Shown here piece after piece: positions 18,186 through 30,154 of a DNA stretch of 64,000 nt. Position 1 is the first letter of the stretch. Every line of letters begins with the position of its first letter. Made by a program: the position numbers and the translations under genes. The notes under the pieces are model-generated. The model saw nothing but the letters and a program-made list of their open reading frames with translations. It had not been told where the DNA came from and did no database searches. The stretch is from positions 20,180 through 84,179 of the forward strand of contig NZ_SCSK01000024.1 in assembly GCF_004297875.1 (NCBI RefSeq). The letters run 5' to 3'. Source of the DNA: Pandoraea sp. (lineage in GTDB: Bacteria > Pseudomonadota > Gammaproteobacteria > Burkholderiales > Burkholderiaceae).

Positions 18186-18230
18186 AACACCCCCTCGCCA
18201 GCCTGCGCCGGCGAGGGGGTGTTGCTTTTG
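18186..18230 (+). terminator. Terminator after the purine permease gene
   Basis: AACACCCCCTCGCC (18186-18199) pairs with GGCGAGGGGGTGTT (18210-18223), followed by GCTTTTG. A 14-bp perfect stem with a short T-run. Confidence 0.85.
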
Positions 18231-18239
18231 GGCCACGCT

Positions 18240-18420
18240 TTTTGCTGTTCGAGGGCTTGCTCGAGAGAAAATTAATTTATTAAGCAGTTGATTTTTAAAT
18301 GATTTCTTAAAAAATCATCGCGCCGAAGATGGAAGAAAAAAGGATAAGTCGCTTTTTTCGGAATTAGGGCTAACACCTATAGGGAAAACCCTATATAATT
18401 CCAAACACTGCTGCAATGCA
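18240..18420. other. AT-rich intergenic island with short hairpins
   Basis: Markedly AT-rich against a high-GC background. It contains ATGATTT/AAATCAT arms (around 18299-18318) and GAAAAAAG (18335-18342) with CTTTTTTC (18352-18359). No gene. It ends in the promoter of the DUF3563 gene and could act as an UP-element or silencer-binding tract. Confidence 0.5.
18378..18399 (+). promoter_or_regulatory. Promoter with TATAGGG-AAAA-CCCTATA dyad
   Basis: A perfect inverted repeat TATAGGG (18378-18384), AAAA, CCCTATA (18389-18395) overlaps a consensus -10 TATAAT at 18394-18399. It lies about 45 bp upstream of the DUF3563 start. A regulator would bind right at the polymerase -10/-35 region. Confidence 0.6.
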
Positions 18421-18445
18421 GCAAATTATGCGACTGGAGGTTGCC

Positions 18446-18586
18446 ATGTTTGCCAAACTGTTTGAAATCGTTAATTCCTGGTTCGAAAACGCCGAACGCC
18501 GCCGCCGTGAAGAGTATCTGGCGCAGTCCACCGATATTTATGAATTGGAATATCGCATTCGCGCGCTCGAAACCGGCGCCGTCTGA
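18446..18586 (+). CDS. DUF3563-family microprotein (46 aa)
   Basis: A 46-residue protein starting MFAKLFEIVNSWFENAERRR and ending in ELEYRIRALETGAV. This fits DUF3563, a small family common in Burkholderiaceae, of unknown function. A perfect GGAGG lies 5 nt before the ATG, and a dyad-bearing promoter and a downstream terminator enclose it as a single-gene unit. Sequence is amphipathic with a central Arg/Glu-rich stretch; no membrane segment or signal peptide. Function unknown. Confidence 0.88.
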   Translation: MFAKLFEIVNSWFENAERRRREEYLAQSTDIYELEYRIRALETGAV

Positions 18587-18697
18587 ACCTGCTGTCTTGC
18601 TGGATGCAGTAACCCGGTAGTAAAGCGCCTCGCGCGCCTCATGAGATATCCTGCCCTCCGCCGGCCTGGCCGCTGCGACCGCGGATGATCTCAGCAA

Positions 18698-18732
18698 AAA
18701 GGCCCACCCTTGCGTGGGCCTTTGGCTTTTCT
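18698..18732 (+). terminator. Terminator after the DUF3563 gene
   Basis: AAAGGCCCAC (18698-18707) pairs with GTGGGCCTTT (18714-18723), followed by GGCTTTTC. The A-rich side upstream means it could also work on the minus strand. Confidence 0.8.
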
Positions 18733-18908
18733 GCGATAGCTCGACGACGTCAGCTTGACGATCGCGCCATCCACGGCTTTCTCATTCCCGTTTTATCCCG
18801 GCAGCGCCATGGCCTGAGCGTGCCGGAAATCGCCTTCTTGCCGTGACCGGTATCGAGGGATTGTTCGCCTTCGTCAGTTTGGCTTGAGACAAATCCCACA
18901 TTGATGTA

Positions 18909-18924
18909 CTGTATAAACATACAG
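18909..18924 (+). promoter_or_regulatory. LexA (SOS) box upstream of imuA
   Basis: CTGT (18909-18912), eight bases, ACAG (18921-18924), extended to TACTGTATAAACATACAGTA. This matches the proteobacterial LexA consensus CTGTatataaatacACAG closely and sits 41 bp before the imuA ATG. Confidence 0.93.
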
Positions 18925-18965
18925 TATTTGCTGGTTGTTGCCACCCGCTCCCATTGGTCGTTCCG

Positions 18966-19739
18966 ATGTCGCTCTCTCTTGAAAATTTACCGTCTGGGCT
19001 TTGGCGCGCCAGCGAACTGGCTCAAGGCCAGGGGCAGGTGCGGGCCACCGGCTTTACCGAGCTCGACCGGGAATTGCCGGGCGGCGGTTGGCCGGTTGGC
19101 GCGCTGGCCGAGCTGCTGCCCGCGCGCGCCGGGATCGGCGAGCTGCGTCTATTGCTGCCGGCGCTGGCGGCGCTGACCCGAACGGGCAAGCCCGTCGTGA
19201 TGATCGCGCCGCCACATCTGCCTTACGCACCAGCCTTGGCCGGCGCCGGGCTCGACCTGCGCCACCTGGTGATTGTGCATGCTCCACCGCAATCCGGCGT
19301 GGCGTCGCCGCAGGCGGCCGACGACCTCTGGGCAGCCGAGCAGGCGCTCAAAAGCGCCAGCTGCGGCGCGGTTCTGGCCTGGTTGCCGCAGGCTCGCTCC
19401 GATCAACTGCGCCGTCTGCAACTGGCTGCCGCCGGCGGTGATGCGCTGGCCTGGATCGTACGCCAACCCCAGGCATTGGCCTCGTCCTCGCCCGCGCCGC
19501 TGCGGCTGGCACTCGAGCCGGCGCCGGGCAGCGGCCTGCTGATTCATTTCCACAAGCGCCGAGGTCCGGCCCGGAGCATGCCGCTGCGGCTGGACTTGCC
19601 GGCGCATCACCCGAAACTGGGGTCGCCGCGCCCCGGTACCGCTCTTTCTCTGGATTCAGGAGGCCTCCATGCGCTGCTGGATTGCACTGCACTTACCCTG
19701 GCTCATCCTCGAAATCTTCCGGCCGGTCTTGCCGCCTGA
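18966..19739 (+). CDS. imuA: ImuA, SOS-mutagenesis accessory protein
   Basis: 257-residue RecA/SulA-related protein that works with ImuB and DnaE2 in damage-induced translesion synthesis. It starts with the ImuA-type SGLWRASEL, then has GFTELDRELPGGGWPVGALAELL, where a RecA-like Walker A would lie but is degenerate. The ATG at 18966 is preferred; an in-frame TTG at 18954 is possible. The 3' end overlaps imuB by 71 bp. First gene of the LexA-controlled cassette. Confidence 0.88.
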   Translation: MSLSLENLPSGLWRASELAQGQGQVRATGFTELDRELPGGGWPVGALAELLPARAGIGELRLLLPALAALTRTGKPVVMIAPPHLPYAPALAGAGLDLRHLVIVHAPPQSGVASPQAADDLWAAEQALKSASCGAVLAWLPQARSDQLRRLQLAAAGGDALAWIVRQPQALASSSPAPLRLALEPAPGSGLLIHFHKRRGPARSMPLRLDLPAHHPKLGSPRPGTALSLDSGGLHALLDCTALTLAHPRNLPAGLAA

Positions 19740-21186
19740 CGGACCCGCTGGCATGACGTCCGATGCGCTGGTCGTGATGGACGGCGAGCATGTGCGCATG
19801 GCGAGCGCCGCGGCCCGGCAGGCGGGCATCGTGCCAGGCTTGCGCCGGGCCGGGGTGTTGGCCTTGCTGCCCGATGCGATCTTGCGCGAGCGCGACGCGC
19901 AGCGCGAGCAGCAGCGGCTGGAGACCGTGGCCCTGGCCCTGTTGCGCTTCAGTCCGCAAGTCGTGCTGGCTGGCGAGCACGTGGTGCTGGTCGAGGTATC
20001 GGCCAGCCTGCGCCTGTTTGGCGGCCTGAGCGCGCTGTGCCGCCAGGTCGGGCAGACCGCCCGGCTGCTCGGCCACGCGGCGCGTCTGGCCGTGGCGCCG
20101 ACAGCCACCGGCGCCTGGTTGCTGGCGCGCCAGAGCGGCAGCCGGCAGCGCCGCCATGCGACCGACCTGGCGCAACTGTGCGCGCTGCTCGACGATTTGC
20201 CTGTGTCGCTGCTGGGTGAGACCGCGCCGCATCTTGGCTGGCTCGAGCAGTTGGGCTGCGCCCGCTTGGCCGACATGCGCCGCTTGCCGCGCGCGGGCCT
20301 GGCCAGGCGCTGTGGCCAGGCGTTGGTGGATGAGTTGGCGCGGGCTTATGGCGATGCGCCGGAAATGCCGGCCTGGTTCCAGGCGCCCTTGCAGTTCGAA
20401 GCGCAGCTCGCGCTGCCGGCCCGCACTGCTCAGGTCGAGACGCTGCTGTTCGGCGCGCGGCGCTTGCTGGTGCAACTGGCAGGCTGGCTCGCGGCGCACC
20501 ACCAGGCTGTGCACGCCTATGAGCTGGTGCTGGAGCACGAGCCGCTGGGACGCCGCACGTTGCCGCCTACACGCGTGATGGTGCGGCTGGCCGAACCCGG
20601 CGCGGCGCCGGCGCACCTGCTGAATGTGCTCAAGGAACAGTTGGCACGGCATCGTCTCGAGACGCCGGTACTGGAGTTGCGTTTGTGCGTCAGCCAGGTG
20701 GTGCCGCACGAACCGGGCAATGCCAGCCTGTTGCCGGAGCCTGGCCGTGCGCGCCAGGAGTTCGTGCGCCTGATCGAGCGCCTGAATGCCCGCCTGGGCG
20801 AGGCGCAGGTGAGCCAACTGGCCTTGCACGACGAGCATCGGCCCGAGGCCGCGTACCGCCTGCTGCCGTACGTCGTGTCACGGCCGGCGTCGGCGACGCC
20901 TGGTGCCGCGCCGGGCGCCATCCAGGCATCTCCCAAGGTCCGGCCGGTCTGGCTGCTCGACTCGCCACGGCAGCTGACCATGCTAGGCGAGCGGCCGGTC
21001 CATGGCACGCCGTTGCGCGTGCTCACGCATGCCGAGCGCATCGAGTCGGGCTGGTGGGATGGCGCCGCGGCGTTGCGCGACTACTTCATCGCCGCCGATG
21101 CGCAGGGCGCGTTGCTGTGGGTGTATCGCGAGCGGCAGACCAGCCTCGGCCAGGCCGCCTGGTATCTGCACGGCCTGTTCGGGTGA
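19669..21186 (+). CDS. imuB: ImuB, catalytically defective Y-family polymerase homologue
   Basis: 505-residue Y-family protein that acts as a hub linking DnaE2, ImuA and the beta clamp. It begins MRCWIALHLPWLILEI, where active Y-family polymerases have an Asp-x-Asp metal-binding motif; those acidic residues are absent, as in known ImuB. The helix-hairpin-helix region (ARLADMRRLPRAGLARR) and little-finger region follow. A perfect AGGAGG is 9 nt upstream of the ATG, inside the imuA reading frame, so initiation is probably independent of imuA termination. Confidence 0.9.
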   Translation: MRCWIALHLPWLILEIFRPVLPPDGPAGMTSDALVVMDGEHVRMASAAARQAGIVPGLRRAGVLALLPDAILRERDAQREQQRLETVALALLRFSPQVVLAGEHVVLVEVSASLRLFGGLSALCRQVGQTARLLGHAARLAVAPTATGAWLLARQSGSRQRRHATDLAQLCALLDDLPVSLLGETAPHLGWLEQLGCARLADMRRLPRAGLARRCGQALVDELARAYGDAPEMPAWFQAPLQFEAQLALPARTAQVETLLFGARRLLVQLAGWLAAHHQAVHAYELVLEHEPLGRRTLPPTRVMVRLAEPGAAPAHLLNVLKEQLARHRLETPVLELRLCVSQVVPHEPGNASLLPEPGRARQEFVRLIERLNARLGEAQVSQLALHDEHRPEAAYRLLPYVVSRPASATPGAAPGAIQASPKVRPVWLLDSPRQLTMLGERPVHGTPLRVLTHAERIESGWWDGAAALRDYFIAADAQGALLWVYRERQTSLGQAAWYLHGLFG

Positions 21187-21189
21187 GGC

Positions 21190-24353
<3,164 letters not shown>

Positions 24354-24357
<4 letters not shown>

Positions 24358-25289
24358 CCCCAGACGCCGGTGCGCTCGGTGGCCGGCGACAGGGTGCCGC
24401 CGCTCCAGCGCAGCGGTACGGCGCCCGGCCGGTACCAGCCGCGCACGACCTGAAAGCGCCAGAACCGCTCGGCGCCGGCAAACTCGCCGAGCGCGGCCGC
24501 GTCCCAGACGATCTCGGTGGTGCCTTGCAGCTGCAGCAGATCGCCGTTCGAGAAATCGACGAACAGCATCGCCGCACGCGGTTCGCGCACGAGATTGCCG
24601 AGCGTATTGAAATAACGGTTGCCGCTGAAATCAGGCACGGTCAGGGTGTTGCCGTCGATGCGCACGAAACCCGGTCGCCCGCCCCGATGCGAAATATCGA
24701 CCCCGGCCGCGTTGCCCGCCGAGCCCGCTCCGCTGGCCGTGGCCACGAAGCAAGTATCGGCGCCCGCGATCAGATCGCGCGACCTCGCATCCAGCGCGGT
24801 GAAATGCGTCGCGGCCATGCGGGCCGGCGGCGCCTCGCGAATTTCGCGCATCTGAATATATCGGGGGCAATTGCCGAACGACTGCGTCACGGCGATCTCC
24901 AGCCGATGATGGTCGATTGCCGCGACGGTGCCATTGACCCGGTTGCGGCGCCGCGTGCCGAGGTCGATACCGAGCAGCCCGACCTGGCTGTGCGGCGTCA
25001 GGCCGGCGACCACCGGATCGGCAGCCTGCGCGTGGAGATCGATTTGCAAACCATGCGGGTCCGGCGAGGCGATAAATCCCGGTGGTCCGGCCAGCATCGT
25101 CGCCACTGGCCACCCGTCGGCATCGGTTGCGCCCAGAAACAGGAACGGCAAGGCTGCAAAGAATGCGCGGTGCTGGTCGGGCATGAACTCGCGTATGGCC
25201 GCGCCGCGCGGACCGCCGCCGGCGAGTTCCTGAGCCAGCAACTCACCGTCGTGGAAAAGGGCTGAGGCTAACGGTGTGTCCGGATTCAT
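24354..25289 (-). CDS. Pyridoxamine-5'-phosphate-oxidase-like flavin-binding protein
   Basis: 311-residue protein with two PNPOx-like split-barrel halves. The first contains FLFLGATDADGWPVATMLAGPPGF-type sequence, and the second contains DTCFVATASG, VDISHRGGRPGFV and NRYFNTLGNLVREPRAAMLFVDF, which would hold FMN. Such proteins act as FMN- or F420-type reductases, but the substrate is unknown. The ATG overlaps the stop of the upstream GST gene (ATGA), so the two are translationally coupled and probably act together. Confidence 0.82.
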
Positions 25290-25900
25290 GACACGCTCAC
25301 CGGCATGGCGACGAACCCCGGCAATGCCTCGACCTGCGCGAGCCAGGCCCGGATGTTGGGGTAGGGCGTGAGCGCGATGCCGCCCTCCGGCGCGTGGGCG
25401 ATGTACGAGTAGCACGCCAGGTCGGCCAGCGTGGGGTGATCGGCCGCCAGGTAGCGCCGGCCGCTCAGATGCTGCTCCATGAATGGCATGAGCCTGTAAG
25501 CGGTGTGCATCGCCGGGCCGACGTCGTCGCCCGGTGCGCCCCAGCGCCGGATCACGCGGGCGGCGGCCGGCCCGAAGCGGATTTCGCCCGCGGCGATCGA
25601 CAGCCAGCGCTGCACTTGGGCGGCCGGCACGGGATCGTCCGGCAGCCAATGGCTGCCGGGGGCGTAGCGCCTGGCCAGATAAACCAGGATCGCATTGCTG
25701 TCGCACAGCACCAGGCCGCCGTCGTCGAGCACCGGGATCTGGCCAAGCGGATTGAGCATGCGGAACCCGGCGCTGCGGCGCACCTCGGCTGGCGTATCGA
25801 TGAAGCGATACGGCAGGCCGAGTATCGACAGCATCAGCTCGACGCGGTGCGAGTGCCCGGAGAGCCGGGTGCCGTGCAAGGTAATTGTTGATTCGGACAT
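25286..25900 (-). CDS. Glutathione S-transferase family protein
   Basis: 204-residue cytosolic GST. The thioredoxin-like N-terminal domain (about residues 5-80) has LNPLGQIPVLDDGGLVLCDSNAIL, with the conserved cis-Pro and the Asp-Ser glutathione contact. The alpha-helical C-terminal domain has the N-capping segment HPTLADLACYSY. Likely a detoxification enzyme coupled to the flavin protein. Divergent from a LysR gene across 118 bp of strongly palindromic DNA. Confidence 0.88.
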   Translation of the reverse strand: MSESTITLHGTRLSGHSHRVELMLSILGLPYRFIDTPAEVRRSAGFRMLNPLGQIPVLDDGGLVLCDSNAILVYLARRYAPGSHWLPDDPVPAAQVQRWLSIAAGEIRFGPAAARVIRRWGAPGDDVGPAMHTAYRLMPFMEQHLSGRRYLAADHPTLADLACYSYIAHAPEGGIALTPYPNIRAWLAQVEALPGFVAMPVSVS

Positions 25901-25939
25901 GATCGGACCATGCTGGTTAAGGAAGTGAGAACAGATTAG

Positions 25940-26002
25940 TCATTCCGATATTTGACGTAAATATCGATATACTGAAAGTCAGTCTTCCGATAATCGGAAT
26001 GA
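25940..26002. promoter_or_regulatory. Nested palindromic operator region, GST / LysR
   Basis: TCATTCCGAT (25940-25949) recurs inverted as ATCGGAATGA (25993-26002). Two local palindromes lie at the same places: CGATATTT/AAATATCG (25946-25953 and 25959-25966) and TTCCGAT/ATCGGAA (25985-25991 and 25993-25999). The pattern fits a LysR tetramer contacting two sites between the divergent promoters. Confidence 0.65.
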
Positions 26003-26018
26003 TGAAAGGCTTATCCCC

Positions 26019-26921
26019 ATGGACCGACTCGATGAACTCAGCGTATTGATCGCCATCCTCGATACCGGCAGTCTGGCCGCCGCCGGGCGCCGGCTGCGCC
26101 GCTCGCCGCCGGCCGTCACGCGCACGCTGGCGGCGCTCGAAGCGCGCGTGGGCATGCGCCTGGTCGAGCGCTCCACGCGCAATCTGAGCGCGACCGAGGC
26201 GGGCGCGCGGCTGGCCGAGCACGCGCGCCGCTTGCTGGCCGATTACGAGGCGGCGGTGCGCGAGGATGCCGATGCACCGCTGCAGGGCAGGTTGCGCGTC
26301 ACGGCACCGCGCATTTTCGGGCGGCGCCACGTCACGCCGGTGGTGACCAGCTATCTCGATAAATACCCGGCGATGCGGGTCGAGCTGGTGCTCAGCGACG
26401 CCAATCTGGATTTGATCGAAGAGGGGCTCGACGTGGCGGTGCGGATCGGGACGCTCGTCGACGCCAGCCTGGTGGCGCGCCGCGTCGGCGAAGTCCGGCG
26501 CATGTGGGTGGCCAGCCCGGACTATCTGGCCCGGCACGGCTGGCCCGGTACGCCGGGCGACCTGGCCGCGCATGAAGTGGTCTATACAGCCAGCCGGCCG
26601 GTGGCGCCGGAGTGGCGTTTCCGTCATGCCGGGCGCGACCAGGTGGTGGCGCTCACGCCGCGCCTGACGGTCAACGCAATCGACGCGACGCTGCTGGCCG
26701 TAAAAAGTCATCGCGGCATCGGCCGCGTGCTGTCCTACCAGGTGGTCGACGATCTCGCCGCCGGCACGCTGGTGCGCCTGCTCGCCGAGTATGAACCGCC
26801 ACCGTTGCCGGTGCATCTGGTGATGCCCAGCGCGCGGCACATGGCGCCCAAGCTGCGCGCGTTTCTTGACCATGCGGCCGAGCAACTCAACCGGCTCGAC
26901 GTGATACGGCCGATGCGCTGA
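26019..26921 (+). CDS. LysR-family transcriptional regulator
   Basis: 300-residue LysR protein of the group found in single-copy divergence with redox or detoxification genes. The winged HTH spans about residues 1-60 (LDELSVLIAILDTGSLAAAGRR). The effector domain includes LRVTAPRIFGRRHVTPVV and LDVAVRIGTL. It probably controls the GST-flavoprotein pair and itself through the palindromes upstream. Inducer unknown. Confidence 0.88.
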   Translation: MDRLDELSVLIAILDTGSLAAAGRRLRRSPPAVTRTLAALEARVGMRLVERSTRNLSATEAGARLAEHARRLLADYEAAVREDADAPLQGRLRVTAPRIFGRRHVTPVVTSYLDKYPAMRVELVLSDANLDLIEEGLDVAVRIGTLVDASLVARRVGEVRRMWVASPDYLARHGWPGTPGDLAAHEVVYTASRPVAPEWRFRHAGRDQVVALTPRLTVNAIDATLLAVKSHRGIGRVLSYQVVDDLAAGTLVRLLAEYEPPPLPVHLVMPSARHMAPKLRAFLDHAAEQLNRLDVIRPMR

Positions 26922-26924
26922 CGC

Positions 26925-29732
26925 TCAGTGCTGTGCCGCTGGCGCCACCATGCGGCGCAATTCAGGCAGGCAGGAGCCGCACGTCGTGCCGCATTTGAGG
27001 GTGTCCTGCAACGCGCGCAGACGGGCCTCGGGCGGGCCATGTCGATCGGCCAGACAGGCGTTGATCTGGCTCTCGGTGACGCCGTTGCAATTGCATATGG
27101 TCTTGCCGCGCGGCTGCACCCCGGCCGGCGCGGTGCGGCTGGGCAACAGCAGCAGGCGCCCCAGCGTGGAGGTCGTCTGGCCGCTTTCCAGCATTTCGCG
27201 CAGCCAGCCCGCCGCGCTCACGTCGCCGGCTAACGAGACGGCCTGCAGCACGCCGTCCTCGATGCGCAGGCGCCGCGTCGTGCCGCGCCGGTGATCGTGA
27301 TAGCTCAGCACTTTGGCCTGCGGCACACCAGCCAATCCAAACAACGTTTCGATTTCCTGCTGCAGCGCGTCGTCGGCGCGCTCGTAGGCGGCCACGCGCC
27401 ACAATAGCCCGCTGTGCGCGCCGCCCGGGCGACCGAACGGCACGCAACTGGCGTAGGGGAAGCATTTGAAATAGCGTCGCAGATGCATCTGCCGCAGCAG
27501 CACCTGATCGGCCGGCAACCAGGCGAACACAACCCATTGCCATGGCAGTTCGGCCGGCAGGATCTTGACCGCGCTGTGCTTTAACTCCGGTTGCAGCGAG
27601 TGCGGGTCGAGCGCGGGCAGCGTCAGGCTGTTCACGCCGAAGGCGGCTTGCCGGCCCGCCACGCCGGAGACGTATTCCTCGCCCCAATGCATGGCCACGA
27701 AGGCTTGTCCGGGAGCCACGCCGTCGGTGGCATGCACAGGCAGGATCTGGCTGCCGCGCCGCGAGGTGAGATGAACGAACGCGCCTTCCTGCAATCCGAG
27801 TCGCTCGACGTCGCGCGGATGCAGGTCGACGCACGGTTCCGCCGCGTGGCCGAACGACTGTTCGAGCGATCCGGTGCGGCTCATGCCATGCCACTGATCG
27901 CGCAGGCGGCCGGTGTTCAGCGAAAATGGATAGCGCGCGTCGATGGCTTCGGCCGGCGGCGTGTACGACACATCGGCAAAACGCGCGCGACCGTCGCCGG
28001 TATGAAAGCGGCCCTGGCTGAACAGGCGCTGCCGGCCTTGCGTGGCTCCTGCGGGGAATGGCCACTGCTGAGGGCCTTCGGTCTCGAGCAGCGAGTAGGA
28101 GAGCCCGCCGATATCGAGATCGCGGCCCACGGTAGTGGCGCGATGCTCGAGCCAGATTGCCTCGGGCGAGTCATAAGGAAACAGGGTGGCTTGCCCAGGA
28201 CGCAGGCGTGCTTCGAGGCGCCGCGCCACGTCGCACACGATCTGCCAGTCGTGCCGGGCTGCGCCAAACGGCGCCACGGCCGCGCGCACGCGCGAGATGC
28301 GGCGCTCCGAATTCGTGACCGTGCCTTCTTTCTCGCCCCACGTGGTGGCCGGCAGCAATACGTCGGCATGGGGTACCGTGGCGGTATTGCGATAAGCCTC
28401 CTGCACCACCACGAACTCGGCCTGGCTCAGTGCCGCGCGCACGGCGGTTTGCGACGGCAGTGATTGCGCGGGGTTGGTGCAGGCGATCCACACGGCCTTG
28501 ATGGTGCCGTCGCGCAGCCCGTCGAAAATCTCGACCGCGGTCTTGCCGGGTTGCATCGGCACGCTCGGCACGTCCCACAGGCGGGCGATTTCGGCCCGAT
28601 GCGCGGGGTTGCCGAGATTGCGGTGGCCTGACATCAGGTTGGCCATTGCGCCGACCTCGCGCCCGCCCATCGCATTCGGTTGTCCGGTCAGCGAGAAGGG
28701 ACCGGCGCCGGGCGTGCCGAGCTGTCCGGTGGCCAGGTGCAGATTGATCAGGGCGCGATTCTTCGCGGTGCCGCTCGAGGATTGATTCAATCCCTGGCAG
28801 TACAGCGACAGCGTCGGGCCCTGGGCGAACCAGCGCGCGGCGGTGACGATGTCGTCGGCTTTCAGGCCGCACAGCTGCGCAGCCACGCCCGGCGTGAATT
28901 CATGTACGGCGGCCCGCAGCGCGTCGAAACCTTCCGTGTGTTCGTTGATGTAGGCGCGATCGATCAGGCCCTCCCACAACATCACGTGCAGCATGCCATG
29001 GAATAGCGCGACGTCGGTGCCGGGCTGCAGTGGCAGAAACAGGTCGGCGCTTTGCGCCGTATCGGTGCGGCGTGGATCGGCAACGATCACGCGCATGGCC
29101 GGATGCCGGGCGCGTGCCTCCTCGAGCCGCCGGTAAAGCACCGGGTGGGCGTAGGCGGGGTTGGCGCCGGCGATGAAAACCGTGCCGGCCAATTCGATGT
29201 CCTCATAGCTGCAAGGCGGTGCATCGACGCCGAAAGCACCCTTGTAGCCGGCCACCGCCGAACTCATGCACAGCCGCGAGTTCGAGTCGATGTTATTGGT
29301 GCCGATCAAGCCTTTGGCGAGTTTGTTGAAGACGTAATAGTCCTCCGTGAGCAGTTGGCCGGACACGTAAAAAGCGACAGCGTCGGGCCCGTGTCGCTGC
29401 ACGATGTCGGCCAGGCGCTGCGCGACGTGATCGAGCGCGTCGCCCCAGCCGGCCGGTGCCAGCGCATCGGCACGGCTGCGCCGCAGCGCGGGTTGCGCCG
29501 CGCGCACCTGGGCGTAGCGATGCGGCGCGGCGGTCAGATGCAAGGTGCTGCCCTTGGTGCACAGCCGGCCGAAATTGGCAGGATGGTCGGGGTCGCCGGC
29601 GACCCCGACGATTTCGTCGCGACCGTCCGGGTGATGCAGGCTGTCGATCACCACGCCGCAACCGACCCCGCAATAACAGCAGGTCGAGCGCGTGCGGCGC
29701 GCAATGGGTTTGGCGGGCAGGCTATCAGCCAT
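26925..29732 (-). CDS. nasA: Assimilatory nitrate reductase, molybdopterin subunit
   Basis: Cytoplasmic nitrate-to-nitrite reductase of the bis-MGD family, 935 residues. An N-terminal [4Fe-4S] site is formed by Cys18, Cys21, Cys25 and Cys58. Cys155 in SRLCM is the expected Mo ligand. The C-terminal roughly 60 residues form a BFD-like [2Fe-2S] domain (CNCNGVTE and CGTTCGSC), common in this group as an electron entry. It is the third gene of the nirB-nirD-nasA operon, starting 9 bp after nirD. It has no Tat signal, as expected for the assimilatory enzyme. Confidence 0.93.
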   Translation of the reverse strand: MADSLPAKPIARRTRSTCCYCGVGCGVVIDSLHHPDGRDEIVGVAGDPDHPANFGRLCTKGSTLHLTAAPHRYAQVRAAQPALRRSRADALAPAGWGDALDHVAQRLADIVQRHGPDAVAFYVSGQLLTEDYYVFNKLAKGLIGTNNIDSNSRLCMSSAVAGYKGAFGVDAPPCSYEDIELAGTVFIAGANPAYAHPVLYRRLEEARARHPAMRVIVADPRRTDTAQSADLFLPLQPGTDVALFHGMLHVMLWEGLIDRAYINEHTEGFDALRAAVHEFTPGVAAQLCGLKADDIVTAARWFAQGPTLSLYCQGLNQSSSGTAKNRALINLHLATGQLGTPGAGPFSLTGQPNAMGGREVGAMANLMSGHRNLGNPAHRAEIARLWDVPSVPMQPGKTAVEIFDGLRDGTIKAVWIACTNPAQSLPSQTAVRAALSQAEFVVVQEAYRNTATVPHADVLLPATTWGEKEGTVTNSERRISRVRAAVAPFGAARHDWQIVCDVARRLEARLRPGQATLFPYDSPEAIWLEHRATTVGRDLDIGGLSYSLLETEGPQQWPFPAGATQGRQRLFSQGRFHTGDGRARFADVSYTPPAEAIDARYPFSLNTGRLRDQWHGMSRTGSLEQSFGHAAEPCVDLHPRDVERLGLQEGAFVHLTSRRGSQILPVHATDGVAPGQAFVAMHWGEEYVSGVAGRQAAFGVNSLTLPALDPHSLQPELKHSAVKILPAELPWQWVVFAWLPADQVLLRQMHLRRYFKCFPYASCVPFGRPGGAHSGLLWRVAAYERADDALQQEIETLFGLAGVPQAKVLSYHDHRRGTTRRLRIEDGVLQAVSLAGDVSAAGWLREMLESGQTTSTLGRLLLLPSRTAPAGVQPRGKTICNCNGVTESQINACLADRHGPPEARLRALQDTLKCGTTCGSCLPELRRMVAPAAQH

Positions 29733-29741
29733 GGATCGGCC

Positions 29742-30119
29742 TTACGCCGCGCCGGCGGCGAGCGCTTGCATGTTTGCCGCGGCCTCGGGCTGGGATAACT
29801 CGCTGCGCAGCATGTACACGGTGCGCTTGTCGCACTGCACCGCGAAGGTTGGCGCGCAACCGGCGTCCGGGCTGAGCGCGCAGCCGTCGCCCAGGCCGAT
29901 CTGCCAGCCGTGCAGCGGACAGGTGACGCGCTCGCCATGCACGATGCCTTGCGAGAGCGGGCCGCCCTTGTGCGGACAGCGATCGAGTACGGCGAACACC
30001 TTGTCTTCGCCGTTGCGGAAGATGGCGATATCGGCATGTTGCGCACGCCTGAGCAAGCGCGCGCCCAGTACGGGGATGTCATCGATTTGGCAAATGGCCA
30101 GCCAGTTGTCGTCAAGCAT
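29742..30119 (-). CDS. nirD: Nitrite reductase small subunit NirD
   Basis: 125-residue Rieske-type [2Fe-2S] protein, partner of NirB in NADH-dependent nitrite reduction to ammonium. The cluster ligands are in CPHKGGPL and CPLHGWQIGLGDG. The ATG at 30119 is preceded by GAGGAT. Positioned 35 bp after nirB and 9 bp before nasA. Confidence 0.93.
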   Translation of the reverse strand: MLDDNWLAICQIDDIPVLGARLLRRAQHADIAIFRNGEDKVFAVLDRCPHKGGPLSQGIVHGERVTCPLHGWQIGLGDGCALSPDAGCAPTFAVQCDKRTVYMLRSELSQPEAAANMQALAAGAA

Positions 30120-30154
30120 TGCAATATCCTCGGATGAATTCGGCAGCCTCAGGG

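Larger units (their letters stand above)
18587..18965. other. Intergenic region, DUF3563 to imuA
   Basis: 379 bp without a supported gene. It contains the terminator at 18698-18732 and the LexA box at 18909-18924. Confidence 0.6.
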
